Source: Alphaproteobacteria bacterium
Lineage (GTDB): Bacteria; Pseudomonadota; Alphaproteobacteria; Caulobacterales; Parvularculaceae
NCBI GenBank assembly: GCA_016125425.1
Contig: WGLT01000007.1
Location: 32,204 to 96,203 of the forward strand
Reading direction: 5' to 3'
Length of the DNA: 64,000 nucleotides
Shown here: positions 55,085 to 64,000 of the stretch, piece by piece
Layout: every line of letters begins with the position of its first letter
How positions within the stretch are numbered: position 1 is the stretch's first letter
Translations under genes and position numbers: made by a program
The notes under the pieces: model-generated
What the model was told of the DNA's origin: nothing
The model's input: only the letters and a program-made list of their open reading frames with translations
Databases searched by the model: none

Positions 55085-55585
55085 TCACCGCGCGAATTTA
55101 GCCTTGAGCGCCGCGGCGGCGCGAGGCGGCACGAAGGAGGAGATGTCGCCGCCCAGCCGGGCGATTTCCTTGACGAGCCGCGAGGCGATCGCCTGATAGC
55201 GCGCATCCGCCATCAAAAAGACGGTCTCGATCTCGTCATTCAGGGCCTGGTTCATGCCGACCATCTGGAATTCGTACTCGAAGTCGGAAACAGCCCTGAG
55301 TCCCCTGATGATGATATCGGCCTTAACGCTTTCGGCGAAATGCATCAGCAGCGATTCGAAGGGCGTCACCTTGATGATGACGCCGCTGGCCTTTTGAATC
55401 GGCTGCATTTCCTCGGCGACCATCGCGACCCGCTCTTCGAGCGAGAACAGCGGCCCCTTGTCCCGGTTGATGGCGACGCCGATGACGAGCTCATCGACGA
55501 GCTTCACCGCGCGCTCGATGATATCGATATGCCCGAGCGTCAGCGGATCGAAGGTCCCGGGATAGAGGCCGATGCGCTTGGCCAT
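55085..55585 (-). CDS. coaD: phosphopantetheine adenylyltransferase
   Basis: Transfers AMP from ATP to 4'-phosphopantetheine in CoA synthesis. The 166-residue enzyme has the nucleotide motif YPGTFDPLTLGHID (T/H-x-G-H), INRDKGPLFSLEERV and RGLRAVSDFEYEFQM. The ATG at 55585 is preferred to that at 55591 because GAAGGAG is seven bases upstream of the former and only about one base from the latter. It overlaps gyrA in the ATGA style if 55591 is used. Confidence 0.95.
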   Translation of the reverse strand: MAKRIGLYPGTFDPLTLGHIDIIERAVKLVDELVIGVAINRDKGPLFSLEERVAMVAEEMQPIQKASGVIIKVTPFESLLMHFAESVKADIIIRGLRAVSDFEYEFQMVGMNQALNDEIETVFLMADARYQAIASRLVKEIARLGGDISSFVPPRAAAALKAKFAR

Positions 55586-55587
55586 GC

Positions 55588-58338
55588 TCATTCTCCTTCG
55601 GCCTCGCCGATCTCCTCCTCGCCGATATCCTCGATGCGCTCGACGGACACGACGCGCTCGTCCTCGCGCGTGCGGAAGATCGTGACGCCCTGCGTATTGC
55701 GTCCGGCGACGCGAATGCCGTCGACCGGCGTCCGGATGAGCTGGCCGCCATCCGTGACGAGCATGATCTGGTCTGACTCCTCGACCGGGAAGGACGCGAC
55801 GACCCGTCCGTTCCGTTTTGAGGTGACGATGGCGATGACGCCTTTGCCGCCGCGTCCGGACGTCCGGTATTCATAGGACGAGGAACGCTTGCCAAATCCG
55901 TTCTCCGTGACGGTGAGGACGAATTGCTCCGCGGCGCCGAGTTCGGCGAGACGCGCCTGGCTGATCGCGACCGGCGCCTCGCCCGCCTCCTCCGCCTCAT
56001 CCTCTGCGCCCTCCTCGCCGATCGCCCGGCGCATCGCGGCGGCGTGTTTGAGATAGGCGCGCGCCTCCTCGGAGTCGGTGTCGACATGACGCAGAATCGC
56101 CATGGAAATAACGGCGTCATTTGCGCCGAGCCGGATGCCGCGCACGCCGGACGAGGTGCGGCCGGCGAAAACGCGCACATCCTCGACCGGAAAGCGAATG
56201 CACATGCCCTCCGCGGTCGTCAGAAGAACGTCCTCATTGGAGCGGCAGATCTGCACGTCGACAATCGCGTCGCCCTCTTCGAGCTTCATCGCGATCTTGC
56301 CGTTGCGATTGACGCGCTGGAAGTCCGAGAGCTTGTTGCGCCTGACGCCGCCGGAGCGCGTCGCAAACATGACGTGAAGGCTCTCCCAAGCGTCCTCGTC
56401 TTCGGGCAGCGGGAGAATGGTGGTCACGCGCTCATCCTGCGCCAGCGGCAGGAGATTGACGAAGGCCTTGCCGCGCGATTGCGGCGCGCCTTCGGGAATG
56501 CGCCACAGCTTCATCTTGTAGGCCATGCCGGTCGACGTGAAGAACAGCAGCGGCGTATGCGTGTTGCCGACGAAGAGCTGAGCGACGAAATCCTCGTCCT
56601 TCGGACGCATGCCGGCGCGGCCCTTGCCGCCCCGCTTTTGCGCGCGATAGGTCGAGAGCGGCGTCCGCTTGACGTAACCGGAATGGGTCACCGTCACGAC
56701 CATGTCTTCCTGCGCGATCAGATCTTCGTCTTCGACTTCGCCTTCGGCGTCGATGATCTCGGTGCGCCGCGGCGCGGCGAACTCGTCCCGCACGGCCGCC
56801 AGTTCATCCTTGATGATCGTCAGCACCCGGTCGCGCCGGCGCAGGATATCGAGATAATCCTTGATCTTGTCGGCGAGACCCTTGAGCTCGTCGCCGATTT
56901 CGTCGCGGCCGAGCGCCGTCAGCCGCTGAAGCCTCAGATCGAGGATGGCTTTGGCCTGCTCCTCGGACAGTTTCAGCGTATTTCCCTCGGTCATGAGGTG
57001 ACGCGGATCGGCGACGAGAAGCACGAGCGGGGCGAGATCCTTCGCCGGCCATTCGCGCGCCATCAATTGCTCTTTGGCGGTCGCCGGATCGGGCGCGCGC
57101 CGGATCAGCGCGACGACTTCGTCGATATTCGCAACGGCGATCGCAAGGCCCACCAAGATGTGCGCGCGGTCGCGCGCCTTGTTGAGCTCGAACTTCGTGC
57201 GCCGCGCGACGACTTCCTCGCGGAACTCGACAAAGGTCTCCAGCACGTCGCGCAGCGTCATCTGCTGAGGCCGCCCGCCTCTCAGCGCGAGCATGTTGAC
57301 GCCGAAGCTCTGCTGGAGCTGGGAGTGGCGGTAAAGCTGGTTGAGGACGACCTCGGGCGAGGCGTCGCGCCTGAGTTCGATGACGACCCGGATGCCGAAA
57401 CGGTTCGACTCGTCGCGGATATCGGCGATGCCCTCGATTTTCTTTTCGCGGACGAGCGCGGCGATGCGCTCCACCATCACCGACTTGTTCACCTGATAGG
57501 GAATTTCCGTCACAATGACGGCGAGGCGGTCCTTTCTGATCTCCTCGATCGTCGCGCGCCCGCGCATGATGACGGAGCCGCGCCCCAAAAGCAGCGCCGC
57601 TTTTGAGCCCGCATGGCCGAGTATGATTCCGCCCGTCGGAAAATCCGGTCCCGGCACGATCTCCAGCAGCTCCGAATCCGTGATCGCGGGATTGTCGATG
57701 ATGGCGATCGTCGCATTGACGATCTCGCCGAGATTATGCGGCGGAATGTTGGTCGCCATGCCGACGGCGATGCCGCCCGCGCCGTTGACGAGCAAATTCG
57801 GAAAGCGCGCCGGCAGCACCGTCGGCTCCTTTTCCGAGCCGTCATAGTTCGCCTGGAAACCGACCGTATCCTTTTCGATGTCTTCGAGCAGCGCATGCGC
57901 GGGCTTGTCCATGCGCACTTCGGTGTATCGCATCGCCGCAGGCGGATCGCCGTCGATGGATCCGAAATTCCCCTGTCCGTCGAGCAGCGGCAGACGCATG
58001 GAGAAATCCTGCGCCAGACGCGCCAATGCGTCGTAGACGGCCTGATCGCCATGAGGGTGATACTTACCGATCACGTCCCCGACGACGCGCGCGGATTTCC
58101 TGTACGGCTTGTTCCAGGCGTAACCGTTCTCGTGCATCGACCAGAGAATGCGCCGGTGCACGGGTTTCAGCCCGTCGCGCGCATCGGGTATGGCGCGGCT
58201 GACGATGACGCTCATCGCGTAATCGAGATAGGAGCGGCGCATCTCCTCTTCGATGGCGATCTGGGTCACGTTTTTCGGGGTCTCGCCGCCCGGCGCGGCG
58301 CCGGCGCCGCCGGCCTCATTGTCGTTGTCTTCGGCCAC
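55588..58338 (-). CDS. gyrA: DNA gyrase subunit A
   Basis: ATP-dependent supercoiling, with GyrB; 916 residues. The N-terminal breakage-reunion domain has the catalytic Y138 in AAMRYTEV. The QRDR reads [14 protein letters not shown]99 stands at the position of E. coli Ser83 and D103 at Asp87. The GyrA-box is QKRGGKG near the start of the C-terminal wheel. A Glu/Ala-rich insertion near 770 is seen in alphaproteobacteria. The start is a GTG, with AGAAGG six bases upstream. It leads the run to coaD and the cyclophilins. Confidence 0.97.
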   Translation of the reverse strand: MAEDNDNEAGGAGAAPGGETPKNVTQIAIEEEMRRSYLDYAMSVIVSRAIPDARDGLKPVHRRILWSMHENGYAWNKPYRKSARVVGDVIGKYHPHGDQAVYDALARLAQDFSMRLPLLDGQGNFGSIDGDPPAAMRYTEVRMDKPAHALLEDIEKDTVGFQANYDGSEKEPTVLPARFPNLLVNGAGGIAVGMATNIPPHNLGEIVNATIAIIDNPAITDSELLEIVPGPDFPTGGIILGHAGSKAALLLGRGSVIMRGRATIEEIRKDRLAVIVTEIPYQVNKSVMVERIAALVREKKIEGIADIRDESNRFGIRVVIELRRDASPEVVLNQLYRHSQLQQSFGVNMLALRGGRPQQMTLRDVLETFVEFREEVVARRTKFELNKARDRAHILVGLAIAVANIDEVVALIRRAPDPATAKEQLMAREWPAKDLAPLVLLVADPRHLMTEGNTLKLSEEQAKAILDLRLQRLTALGRDEIGDELKGLADKIKDYLDILRRRDRVLTIIKDELAAVRDEFAAPRRTEIIDAEGEVEDEDLIAQEDMVVTVTHSGYVKRTPLSTYRAQKRGGKGRAGMRPKDEDFVAQLFVGNTHTPLLFFTSTGMAYKMKLWRIPEGAPQSRGKAFVNLLPLAQDERVTTILPLPEDEDAWESLHVMFATRSGGVRRNKLSDFQRVNRNGKIAMKLEEGDAIVDVQICRSNEDVLLTTAEGMCIRFPVEDVRVFAGRTSSGVRGIRLGANDAVISMAILRHVDTDSEEARAYLKHAAAMRRAIGEEGAEDEAEEAGEAPVAISQARLAELGAAEQFVLTVTENGFGKRSSSYEYRTSGRGGKGVIAIVTSKRNGRVVASFPVEESDQIMLVTDGGQLIRTPVDGIRVAGRNTQGVTIFRTREDERVVSVERIEDIGEEEIGEAEGE

Positions 58339-58705
58339 TTACAACCTTCTGGAATCGGGGGGAATTCTGAGATCAGGACTTAGCACCCGCAGCATGAGAG
58401 TCGCAAGCATTGCGCGTTTTTCCGCGCCCTTTCTCCCGCAGTTAAAGGCAGTTTTCCTCAGCCCATCAATCCGCTAGACTGGCTCGGGGTGATTGGGGCG
58501 TTGGATGACGGCTTTCTCTCGGGAGAACCGCCAAACGGGCGGCGTGCAGAACGCCGCGCAAGGCGGGAGTGTGTCCATACTCCTTCACAAAACTGCGTTC
58601 GAAAGGGCTTACATCCCTTGCGCGCGCGATCGGGGCCATGCCGGCCCCGGCCTAACCAAAGGGCGCGGTTGGCGCGTCCATTTTGAACAGAGGGGCTAAC
58701 GGCGT
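58339..58705. other. divergent intergenic region between gyrA and a small membrane-protein gene
   Basis: 367 bp without a recognised gene. The gyrA promoter should lie in 58340-58440; a TTGCGA ... TGCTAA pair on the minus strand is a weak guess. Short frames (for example from 58489) have no support. A purine-rich site with GAGGGG near 58691-58696 serves the next gene. Confidence 0.4.
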
Positions 58706-59005
58706 ATGGGCGCGATTGTAAAACTCATTCTATTCCTCATCGGCCTGATAGGGCTGGTGCTGACGGTTCTGGTCGGCGCGATGTGGGCGGGCGCCCCGGT
58801 ACACGACTGGATGATGGCGATGGGCGAAGGCCCGGCGAAATTTGCGAATTGCGCGATCGACACATTCGCCTCCTGGCTCAAAATGCTCGGCGGCATGATG
58901 GGATCGGGCGACGCAGACCATCCGAGCATGGTTCAGATGTGGGGCCCGGTCGGCATCGCCGGCATCGTGTCTCTGCTTCTTCTTCTTTTCGCGATGCGCC
59001 GCTAA
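58706..59005 (+). CDS. small two-helix membrane protein, unknown
   Basis: A 99-residue protein with hydrophobic helices at about 6-27 and 80-97 and a Met/Gly-rich loop between (GGMMGSGDADHP). It is probably an inner-membrane protein of unknown role. The GAGGGG is ten bases upstream of the ATG, somewhat far. It is followed by a strong terminator and so is monocistronic. No family is recognised. Confidence 0.6.
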   Translation: MGAIVKLILFLIGLIGLVLTVLVGAMWAGAPVHDWMMAMGEGPAKFANCAIDTFASWLKMLGGMMGSGDADHPSMVQMWGPVGIAGIVSLLLLLFAMRR

Positions 59006-59032
59006 GGCGATTTCGCAGTTGCGGCGAACAGA

Positions 59033-59068
59033 AAGGCTCCGTCCGTTCCCGGCGGAGCCTTTTCTTTT
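59033..59068 (+). terminator. rho-independent terminator
   Basis: AAGGCTCCG, 11-base loop, CGGAGCCTT followed by TTCTTTT on the plus strand. It lies 27 bp after the small membrane-protein gene. Confidence 0.85.
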
Positions 59069-59183
59069 GTCGTCCCGTCTTGCGGATTCGGGCGGTCCGA
59101 GCCCCGGCCGAACGCGCCGCGCAGGCGGCGCGACCGCCGGCGGCGGACGTTCCGGGCCCGACGCGAATGGACCTGTCCCCGGA

Positions 59184-59438
59184 TTAATGCGGATCGATCG
59201 GCAGACATTCGCCGTGAATGGGATTGCCGACAACCTGGCGGCTCATCCATTCGTTAACAGCGCTCTCGCATTCGGCGCGGCGCGCGTAAACGCCGATGAC
59301 TTCCGGCTCGCCGGTCATGCCGGGGGTCAGCCATCCGTTCGCCGCCCAGCGCGGCTCGCGCGACGCCGTCGCGCACGCCGCAACGCCGACTGTTGCAGCG
59401 CAGACACACATTGCTTTCGCGTAAACCCGAATATTCAT
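59184..59438 (-). CDS. small lipoprotein
   Basis: An 84-residue protein with an N-terminal segment ending in the lipobox VAAC (C22), so it is probably a lipid-anchored envelope protein. The mature part has a WAANGWLTPGMTGEPE stretch and a pair of cysteines (C56, C78) that may form a disulphide. No family recognised. ATG 59438 is set by the signal. The gene lies between two terminators. Confidence 0.6.
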   Translation of the reverse strand: MNIRVYAKAMCVCAATVGVAACATASREPRWAANGWLTPGMTGEPEVIGVYARRAECESAVNEWMSRQVVGNPIHGECLPIDPH

Positions 59439-59743
59439 CGCGTGACTCCCGCTTGCGCGCCGGAAAGCATGCCCCTTCGTCGCATGAGCCGCAATTGACG
59501 GCGCGCGCCATGGCGCTCCGTTCTGAAAATGTGACGCAGCCGAAACGGAATGCGCAAACAAAAACCCGGCGCGGGCTCCGCGCCGGGTTTTGGTGGTGTC
59601 TGCTCTGTTACGAAGAGCTGGGGTTTCCCCCGAACTGATCGCCGACGTCGCCGCCGACAATCTCCCCTCTAACGAAGGCGCAGCGCGCTTAAGCGCTCAC
59701 TGCGATCGGCGCCGCGTTATGCAACGAAACGCCGATGAGAAGG
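59439..59743. other. intergenic region with one bidirectional terminator
   Basis: 305 bp between the lipoprotein gene and the H1-like gene. It contains the 13-bp stem hairpin at 59561-59591; apart from that nothing is recognised. The lipoprotein promoter should lie between 59440 and 59560. Confidence 0.5.
59561..59591. terminator. 13-bp bidirectional terminator hairpin
   Basis: AAAACCCGGCGCG, loop GGCTC, CGCGCCGGGTTTT. On the minus strand it is followed by TTTGTTTG, so it ends the H1-like transcript, which points this way. Confidence 0.85.
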
Positions 59744-59998
59744 CTACATGGCCGCCTTTTTGGCGCGACGCTTACGGCGCTTTTTCGCAGGAGCAGCCGC
59801 TTTTTTGGCTGTCTTGCGCTTCGCCGTCTTGCGCTTGGCTGTTTTGCGCTTCGCCGTTTTGCGCTTGGCTGTCTTGCGCTTGGCTGTCTTGCGCTTGGCC
59901 GTTTTGCGCTTCGCGGCTTTCCGCTTCGTCGCCGTTTTGGCCGCCGTCTTGCGCTTGGCAGTCTTCCTCTTCTTCGTAGCTTTGCGTTTTACCGCCAT
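59744..59998 (-). CDS. histone H1-like basic protein with KRKTA repeats
   Basis: An 84-residue protein made almost only of Lys, Arg, Thr and Ala. Seven exact KRKTA units in tandem (about 33-67) are flanked by variants (KRKAA, TKRKA). The C-terminal end is KKRRKRRAKKAAM. It resembles the C-terminal tail of histone H1 and H1-like proteins of bacteria that condense DNA. A GGAGG ribosome site seven bases before the ATG shows that it is translated. The 15-bp coding unit is a minisatellite, so length may vary. It is monocistronic between strong terminators and an A-tract-rich promoter. Confidence 0.85.
   Translation of the reverse strand: MAVKRKATKKRKTAKRKTAAKTATKRKAAKRKTAKRKTAKRKTAKRKTAKRKTAKRKTAKRKTAKKAAAPAKKRRKRRAKKAAM
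59807..59911. repeat. 15-bp coding minisatellite (seven units)
   Basis: Seven consecutive 15-bp units such as GGCTGTCTTGCGCTT with two to three variable bases, read on the plus strand; each encodes KRKTA on the minus strand. An eighth degenerate unit follows. Slippage could alter the number of units without shifting the frame. Confidence 0.85.
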
Positions 59999-60094
59999 TG
60001 GTCTACCTCCGAATCAAAGTCAGAAGGCTAAACCATAGTGCAATTTGCTAAAAAAGTATTCAATTGAGCGGGCACGGAGCGTCCGCACAGGGCG

Positions 60095-60121
60095 TTTTTT
60101 CGTTTTTTTTGGCGTTTTTTT
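60095..60121. promoter_or_regulatory. three phased A/T-tracts upstream of the H1-like gene
   Basis: T-runs at 60095-60100, 60103-60110 and 60115-60121 (A-runs on the minus strand) have centres about 9-11 bp apart, near the helical repeat. They lie 97-123 bp upstream of the H1-like start. Such phasing bends DNA and is typical of UP-element-like or H-NS-type sites. A long A/T-rich region surrounds it. Confidence 0.5.
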
Positions 60122-60230
60122 GCGAAATCTGATTCGAAAATCCGATTTGAAGCGCCGCAAGAGTTGTTTCAGACGAAATTTTTGCTCTCAAACGCCGCGC
60201 TGATTCGTTTTTTCGAATCAAAATCGCCGA

Positions 60231-60680
60231 TCAGAACGGAATGTCGTCGTCGAGTTCGAAATTCTGACCGCCGCCGGCGCCGCTCTGGCGGCTTTCGCCG
60301 CCGAAATCCGAAGATCCGCCGCCCTCGCGCCGTCCGTCGAGCATTGTCAGCGCCGAATTAAAGCCCTGAAGCACGACTTCGGTCGAATACCGGTCCTGGC
60401 CGTTCTGATCGGTCCATTTGCGCGTCTGCAACTGGCCTTCGATGTAAACCTTCGAGCCTTTGCGCAGATATTGCTCGGCGATGCGCGCGAGCCCTTCGCT
60501 GAAAATGACGACGCGGTGCCATTCGGTTTTCTCGCGCCGCTCGCCCGTATTGCGATCTTTCCAGGTTTCAGACGTCGCAACGCGCAGATTGACGATCGGG
60601 CGACCGTCCTGCGTCTGGCGAACTTCAGGATCGGCGCCGAGATTGCCGATGAGAATGACTTTGTTGACGCTGCCGGCCAT
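60231..60680 (-). CDS. ssb: single-stranded DNA-binding protein
   Basis: A 149-residue SSB. The OB fold runs from about 3 to 110 ([64 protein letters not shown]), then a Gly/Ser/Gln linker, then the acidic tip DDDIPF that binds partners. The ATG at 60680 begins [10 protein letters not shown]. It is divergent from uvrA, and the 184-bp spacer has a LexA box. Confidence 0.95.
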   Translation of the reverse strand: MAGSVNKVILIGNLGADPEVRQTQDGRPIVNLRVATSETWKDRNTGERREKTEWHRVVIFSEGLARIAEQYLRKGSKVYIEGQLQTRKWTDQNGQDRYSTEVVLQGFNSALTMLDGRREGGGSSDFGGESRQSGAGGGQNFELDDDIPF

Positions 60681-60777
60681 CACTTTCTCCCGAGAAAAAT
60701 GCGCATCGCCGCTCTTCGCGCGGATTCGCGGCCCGCTCAATGAAACCTTATCCCCAAAGGCGTCGAGGCGGACCAAT

Positions 60778-60792
60778 GTTCATATCTTGTTC
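60778..60792. promoter_or_regulatory. LexA (SOS) box between ssb and uvrA
   Basis: GTTCATATCTTGTTC is an exact GTTC-N7-GTTC box of the alphaproteobacterial LexA. It lies 73-87 bp before the uvrA ATG and 98-112 bp before the ssb ATG, and overlaps the -35 of the putative uvrA promoter. Confidence 0.8.
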
Positions 60793-60814
60793 TCGTTGTC
60801 AATCCGCCTATATA
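60787..60814 (+). promoter_or_regulatory. putative uvrA promoter
   Basis: TTGTTC (60787-60792) and TATATA (60809-60814) are 16 bp apart. The -35 overlaps the right half of the LexA box, so bound LexA would block polymerase. Confidence 0.5.
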
Positions 60815-60864
60815 GAAGGTCTTTGCCTTCTTCCGTTCCGGCCTTGTGAATTCAAAGTGGTGCG

Positions 60865-63777
60865 ATGAGCCTGAAATCGATCCGCGTCGTCGGCGCGCGC
60901 GAACACAATCTGAAGAACGTCACGCTCGAAATTCCGCGCGACAGGCTCGTCGTGATGACGGGATTATCCGGCTCCGGCAAATCCTCGCTCGCCTTCGACA
61001 CGATCTACGCGGAAGGCCAGCGGCGTTATGTCGAAAGCCTTTCCGCCTATGCGCGCCAGTTCCTCGAACTGATGCAAAAACCGGATGTCGACCAGATCGA
61101 AGGCTTGTCGCCGGCGATTTCGATCGAACAAAAGACGACGTCGCGCAATCCGCGTTCGACCGTGGGCACGGTCACCGAGATTTACGATTACATGCGCCTG
61201 CTGTGGGCGCGGATCGGCGTTCCCTACTCTCCCGCAACCGGCCTGCCGATCGCATCGCAGACGGTTTCCGAAATGGTCGACCGCCTGATGACGGAGCCGG
61301 AAGGCGCGCGTTTTCACTTGCTGGCGCCGATTGTGCGCGCGCGAAAAGGCGAATACCGCAAGGATCTCGCCGAGCTTCAGAAAAAGGGCTTTCAGCGCGT
61401 CAAGGTCGACGGCGCCTTCTACGAAATCGCCGACGTTCCCGCGCTCAACAAGAAGATCAAGCACGACATCGACGTCGTGGTCGATCGCCTCATCATAAAG
61501 AAGGGGATCGAACAGCGCCTGGCGGAGTCGTTCGAAACCGCGCTCGCCCTCGCAGACGGCATCGCGATCGCCGAAAGCGCCGACCGCAAGACCGACAAGG
61601 GCGAGGCCCTGCGCATCGTTTTCTCCGCCAAATTCGCCTGTCCCGTTTCCGGCTTCACGATCGACGAGATCGAGCCGCGGCTGTTTTCGTTCAACGCGCC
61701 CGCGGGCGCGTGCCCGTCCTGCGACGGGCTCGGCACGGAAATGGTCTTCGACGAGGACCTTGTGATCCCCGACAAGGACGCGCGGCTCGACAAGGGCGCG
61801 ATCGCGCCCTGGGCCAGAGGCCAGTCTCCTTATTATATGCAGACGCTCGAAGCGCTCGCGAAGCGGTACAAATTCAAGACTTCGTCGAAATGGTCCGACC
61901 TCACCGCCGCGCAGCAGGACATCATCCTCTACGGCACGGGCGAGGAAGAAGTCGCTTTCGTCTATCAGGACGGCGCGCGGAAATTCGAGACCGTAAAACC
62001 CTTCGAAGGCGTCATCCCCAATCTCGAACGGCGCTGGCGCGAGACGGATTCGGCCTGGGTGCGAGAGGACATGGCGCGCTTTCAGGCGGTGACCGCCTGC
62101 GAGGCGTGCAAGGGCATGCGATTGAAGCCCGAAGCGCTCGCCGTGAAAATCGGCGGCAAGAATATCTCCGAAGCGGCCGAACTTTCGATCAAGGCCGCCG
62201 CGCGCTGGTTCGACGCGCTTGAGAACGCGCTCTCCAAAAAGGAGATGGAGATCGCCGCGCGCGTGCTGAAGGAAATCCGCGAACGGCTCCTCTTCCTCAA
62301 CAATGTCGGGCTCGATTATCTCACCCTGTCGCGCGCGTCAGGCACGCTTTCCGGCGGGGAAAGCCAGCGCATCCGGCTCGCCTCGCAGATCGGCTCCGGC
62401 CTCACCGGCGTTCTTTACGTTCTCGACGAGCCGTCGATCGGCCTGCATCAGCGCGACAATGAGCGCCTGCTCGAAACGCTGAAGCGGCTGCGCGATCTCG
62501 GCAATTCCGTGCTCGTCGTCGAGCATGACGAGGACGCGATCCGTCAGGCCGATCATATCGTCGATATCGGGCCGGGCGCGGGCGTTCACGGCGGCAAGAT
62601 CATCGCGCAGGGAAGCGTAAAGGACATCACGGCCGCGAAGGATTCGCTCACCGGCGATTACCTCGCCGGCCGGCGCGAAGTTCCCGTCCCCGCCGAGCGC
62701 CGCCCCTTCGACAAGAAGCGCACGCTCAAAATCATCGGCGCGCGCGAGAACAATCTCCAGAACGTCACCGCGGAAATCCCGCTCGGCTTGCTCACCTGCG
62801 TCACCGGCGTTTCGGGCGGCGGCAAGTCGACCCTCGTGATCGAGACATTATATAAGGCGGCGGCGAGAAAGCTCTTCAACGCCAAGGACGCGCCGGGCCA
62901 TCACGACCGCATTGAAGGCCTCGACCTTCTCGACAAGGTGATCGACATCGACCAGTCGCCGATCGGGAGGACGCCGCGCTCGAACCCTGCGACCTATACC
63001 GGCGCCTTCACGCCGATCCGCGACTGGTTCGCGGGGCTGCCCGAATCGAAAGCGCGCGGCTACGCGCCGGGACGCTTTTCCTTCAACGTGAAGGGCGGGC
63101 GCTGCGAAGCGTGCCAGGGCGACGGCGTCATCAAGATCGAGATGCACTTCCTGCCCGACGTCTACGTCACCTGCGATGTCTGCAAGGGCAAGCGCTACAA
63201 CCGCGAAACGCTGGAGGTGAAGTTCAAGGACAAGTCGATCGCCGACGTCCTCGACATGACGGTCGAGGAAGGCGCCGAATTCTTCAAGGCCGTCCCCGCG
63301 ATCCGCGAAAAGCTCGACACGCTGAACCGCGTCGGCCTCGGCTATATTCATATCGGCCAGCAGGCGACGACGCTTTCGGGCGGCGAGGCGCAGCGCGTCA
63401 AGCTGTCGAAGGAGCTGTCAAAGCGCGCGACGGGCCGCACGCTTTATATATTGGACGAGCCGACGACCGGCCTCCACTTCGAGGATGTCCGGAAGCTGAT
63501 GGAGGTCATTCAGGAGCTTTGCGACAACGGCAACACCGTCGTCATCATCGAGCATAATCTCGACGTCATCAAACAGGCCGACTGGATTATCGACTTAGGC
63601 CCCGAAGGCGGCGACGGCGGCGGCAGGATCGTCGCGGCCGGAACGCCCGAAGACATTGCGAAGACGCCGAAGAGCTATACGGGCCAGTTTTTGAAGGGCG
63701 TTTTGGCGAAAGCGAAACCGGCGGCGCGGGCTGTGAAGAAGAAGACGGTGAAGGGGAGAAAGAGGAAAGCGGCTTAG
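60865..63777 (+). CDS. uvrA: UvrABC excinuclease subunit A
   Basis: DNA-damage recognition ATPase of nucleotide-excision repair; 970 residues. First Walker A GLSGSGKS (33-40) with [11 protein letters not shown]; second Walker A GVSGGGKS near 648-655. The zinc modules are CPVSGF..CPSC and CEACQG..CDVCKG. Both ABC signatures ([24 protein letters not shown]) are intact. The C-terminal 25 residues are Lys/Ala-rich and basic, unlike the usual tail. The ribosome site is weak. It is controlled by the LexA box upstream. Confidence 0.97.
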   Translation: MSLKSIRVVGAREHNLKNVTLEIPRDRLVVMTGLSGSGKSSLAFDTIYAEGQRRYVESLSAYARQFLELMQKPDVDQIEGLSPAISIEQKTTSRNPRSTVGTVTEIYDYMRLLWARIGVPYSPATGLPIASQTVSEMVDRLMTEPEGARFHLLAPIVRARKGEYRKDLAELQKKGFQRVKVDGAFYEIADVPALNKKIKHDIDVVVDRLIIKKGIEQRLAESFETALALADGIAIAESADRKTDKGEALRIVFSAKFACPVSGFTIDEIEPRLFSFNAPAGACPSCDGLGTEMVFDEDLVIPDKDARLDKGAIAPWARGQSPYYMQTLEALAKRYKFKTSSKWSDLTAAQQDIILYGTGEEEVAFVYQDGARKFETVKPFEGVIPNLERRWRETDSAWVREDMARFQAVTACEACKGMRLKPEALAVKIGGKNISEAAELSIKAAARWFDALENALSKKEMEIAARVLKEIRERLLFLNNVGLDYLTLSRASGTLSGGESQRIRLASQIGSGLTGVLYVLDEPSIGLHQRDNERLLETLKRLRDLGNSVLVVEHDEDAIRQADHIVDIGPGAGVHGGKIIAQGSVKDITAAKDSLTGDYLAGRREVPVPAERRPFDKKRTLKIIGARENNLQNVTAEIPLGLLTCVTGVSGGGKSTLVIETLYKAAARKLFNAKDAPGHHDRIEGLDLLDKVIDIDQSPIGRTPRSNPATYTGAFTPIRDWFAGLPESKARGYAPGRFSFNVKGGRCEACQGDGVIKIEMHFLPDVYVTCDVCKGKRYNRETLEVKFKDKSIADVLDMTVEEGAEFFKAVPAIREKLDTLNRVGLGYIHIGQQATTLSGGEAQRVKLSKELSKRATGRTLYILDEPTTGLHFEDVRKLMEVIQELCDNGNTVVIIEHNLDVIKQADWIIDLGPEGGDGGGRIVAAGTPEDIAKTPKSYTGQFLKGVLAKAKPAARAVKKKTVKGRKRKAA

Positions 63778-63791
63778 GGAGACAATAAGAG

Positions 63792-63932
63792 ATGGTGAAA
63801 GTTACCGATCCTGCCAAGGAATTTGCAGAGCTCTGCGAGGCCTTAACCACAGGAAATGCTGACCTGCCACTGACTTTTCATCCGGCGGCGATTAGAGCCT
63901 CGGCGGTTTTTACGCCTTGCGGCGCGGTTTGA
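63792..63932 (+). CDS. possible 46-residue ORF after uvrA
   Basis: An ATG frame starting 14 bp after uvrA, with GGGAG about ten bases upstream. The predicted product (MVKVTDPAKEFAELCEALTT ...) is of mixed composition with two cysteines. It is lower in G+C than uvrA, and ends just before an inverted repeat. It may be a small gene or a remnant of a longer one; no family is recognised. Confidence 0.35.
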   Translation: MVKVTDPAKEFAELCEALTTGNADLPLTFHPAAIRASAVFTPCGAV

Positions 63933-63985
63933 GCAACAGGCGATCGGCGGAGCTGGTCTCCGTTGCGCAGCTGATCGCCTGTTGC
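63933..63985. repeat. 13-bp perfect inverted repeat near the window end
   Basis: GCAACAGGCGATC (63933-63945) and GATCGCCTGTTGC (63973-63985) are perfect reverse complements, 27 bp apart. Inside them AGCTG/CAGCT add further pairing. No T-run follows. It could be a mobile-element end, a REP-like hairpin or a structured spacer. Confidence 0.6.
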
Positions 63986-64000
63986 GGTGAGTGATGCGGC

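Noticed and set aside
59807..59911. Possible CRISPR-like array
   Set aside because: The 15-bp units are contiguous, have no spacers and encode KRKTA repeats.
63933..63985. Integron attC site
   Set aside because: The arms form a perfect inverted repeat but lack the RYYYAAC and GTTRRRY core sites.

Overview
The window is GC-rich chromosomal DNA of an alphaproteobacterium, most likely order Hyphomicrobiales (Rhizobiales). The evidence is gene order and regulatory sites. The murA - DUF2948 - UPF0262 - LMW phosphatase - infA - maf - RNase E/G - yacG run (about 7.5-14.1 kb) and the uvrA / ssb / gyrA - coaD - cyclophilins - queA - tgt run (50.8-63.8 kb) are alphaproteobacterial arrangements. A GTTC-N7-GTTC SOS box lies between ssb and uvrA. 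A repeat of the type common in rhizobial intergenic regions lies near 27.05 kb. A methylotroph-related family (Beijerinckiaceae/Methylocystaceae) is possible but not shown. There is no rRNA operon, transposase, prophage or CRISPR array; three tRNA genes (Thr-GGT, Gly-TCC, Lys-TTT) are present.

Layout. 0-7.3 kb: a 2OG-Fe(II) oxygenase, pyruvate kinase, a dienelactone-hydrolase-like enzyme, a TPR protein, a 3-hydroxybutyrate dehydrogenase/patatin pair, an EF-hand protein and a Fur/Zur-like regulator. 7.5-14.2 kb: the housekeeping run on the minus strand, interrupted by an outer-membrane DUF481 gene and a small secreted protein where relatives are remembered to carry hisD. 14.3-22.0 kb: a divergent M19 dipeptidase, then a minus-strand branched-chain 2-oxoacid dehydrogenase operon (bkdA1-bkdA2-bkdB-lpd) that runs by overlap into a RimB-like protease and RimK. 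22.2-30.8 kb is accessory catabolism: hyuA/hyuB, an SDR, an ornithine-cyclodeaminase-like enzyme, half an amino-acid permease and a Tat-exported PLP enzyme. 31-47 kb: OmpW behind an FNR/FixK-like box, acyl-CoA dehydrogenase, cysteine synthase, an SLC13 transporter, Bpt aminoacyl-transferase, a twin-CX3C lipoprotein, glutathione-dependent formaldehyde dehydrogenase, malonyl-CoA synthetase and an M61 peptidase. 47-50.3 kb: a frameshifted LuxR-type HTH remnant, a stand-alone receiver and a Lon protease behind a perfect TTGAC-N4-GTCAA dyad. 50.5-63.8 kb: tRNA-Lys, the tgt-queA-cyclophilin-coaD-gyrA run, a histone-H1-like KRKTA-repeat protein, ssb and uvrA.

Functional threads. BCKDH, acyl-CoA dehydrogenase, HIBADH-like dehydrogenase, BdhA and MatB all feed acyl-CoA, ketone-body or malonate metabolism. 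FrmA removes formaldehyde. The two FNR/FixK-type boxes suggest that ompW and the receiver-lon locus answer to oxygen limitation. No single large undescribed system is evident. The most unusual items are a palindromic repeat translated inside the lipoyl-transferase linker, a phased ATTGCGCAAT array before hyuA, the receiver/Lon locus, the mirror-symmetric six-cysteine lipoprotein, the H1-like minisatellite gene beside phased A-tracts, and several enzymes that lost expected metal ligands (Tgt, M19 peptidase, Zur-like regulator, RNase G).
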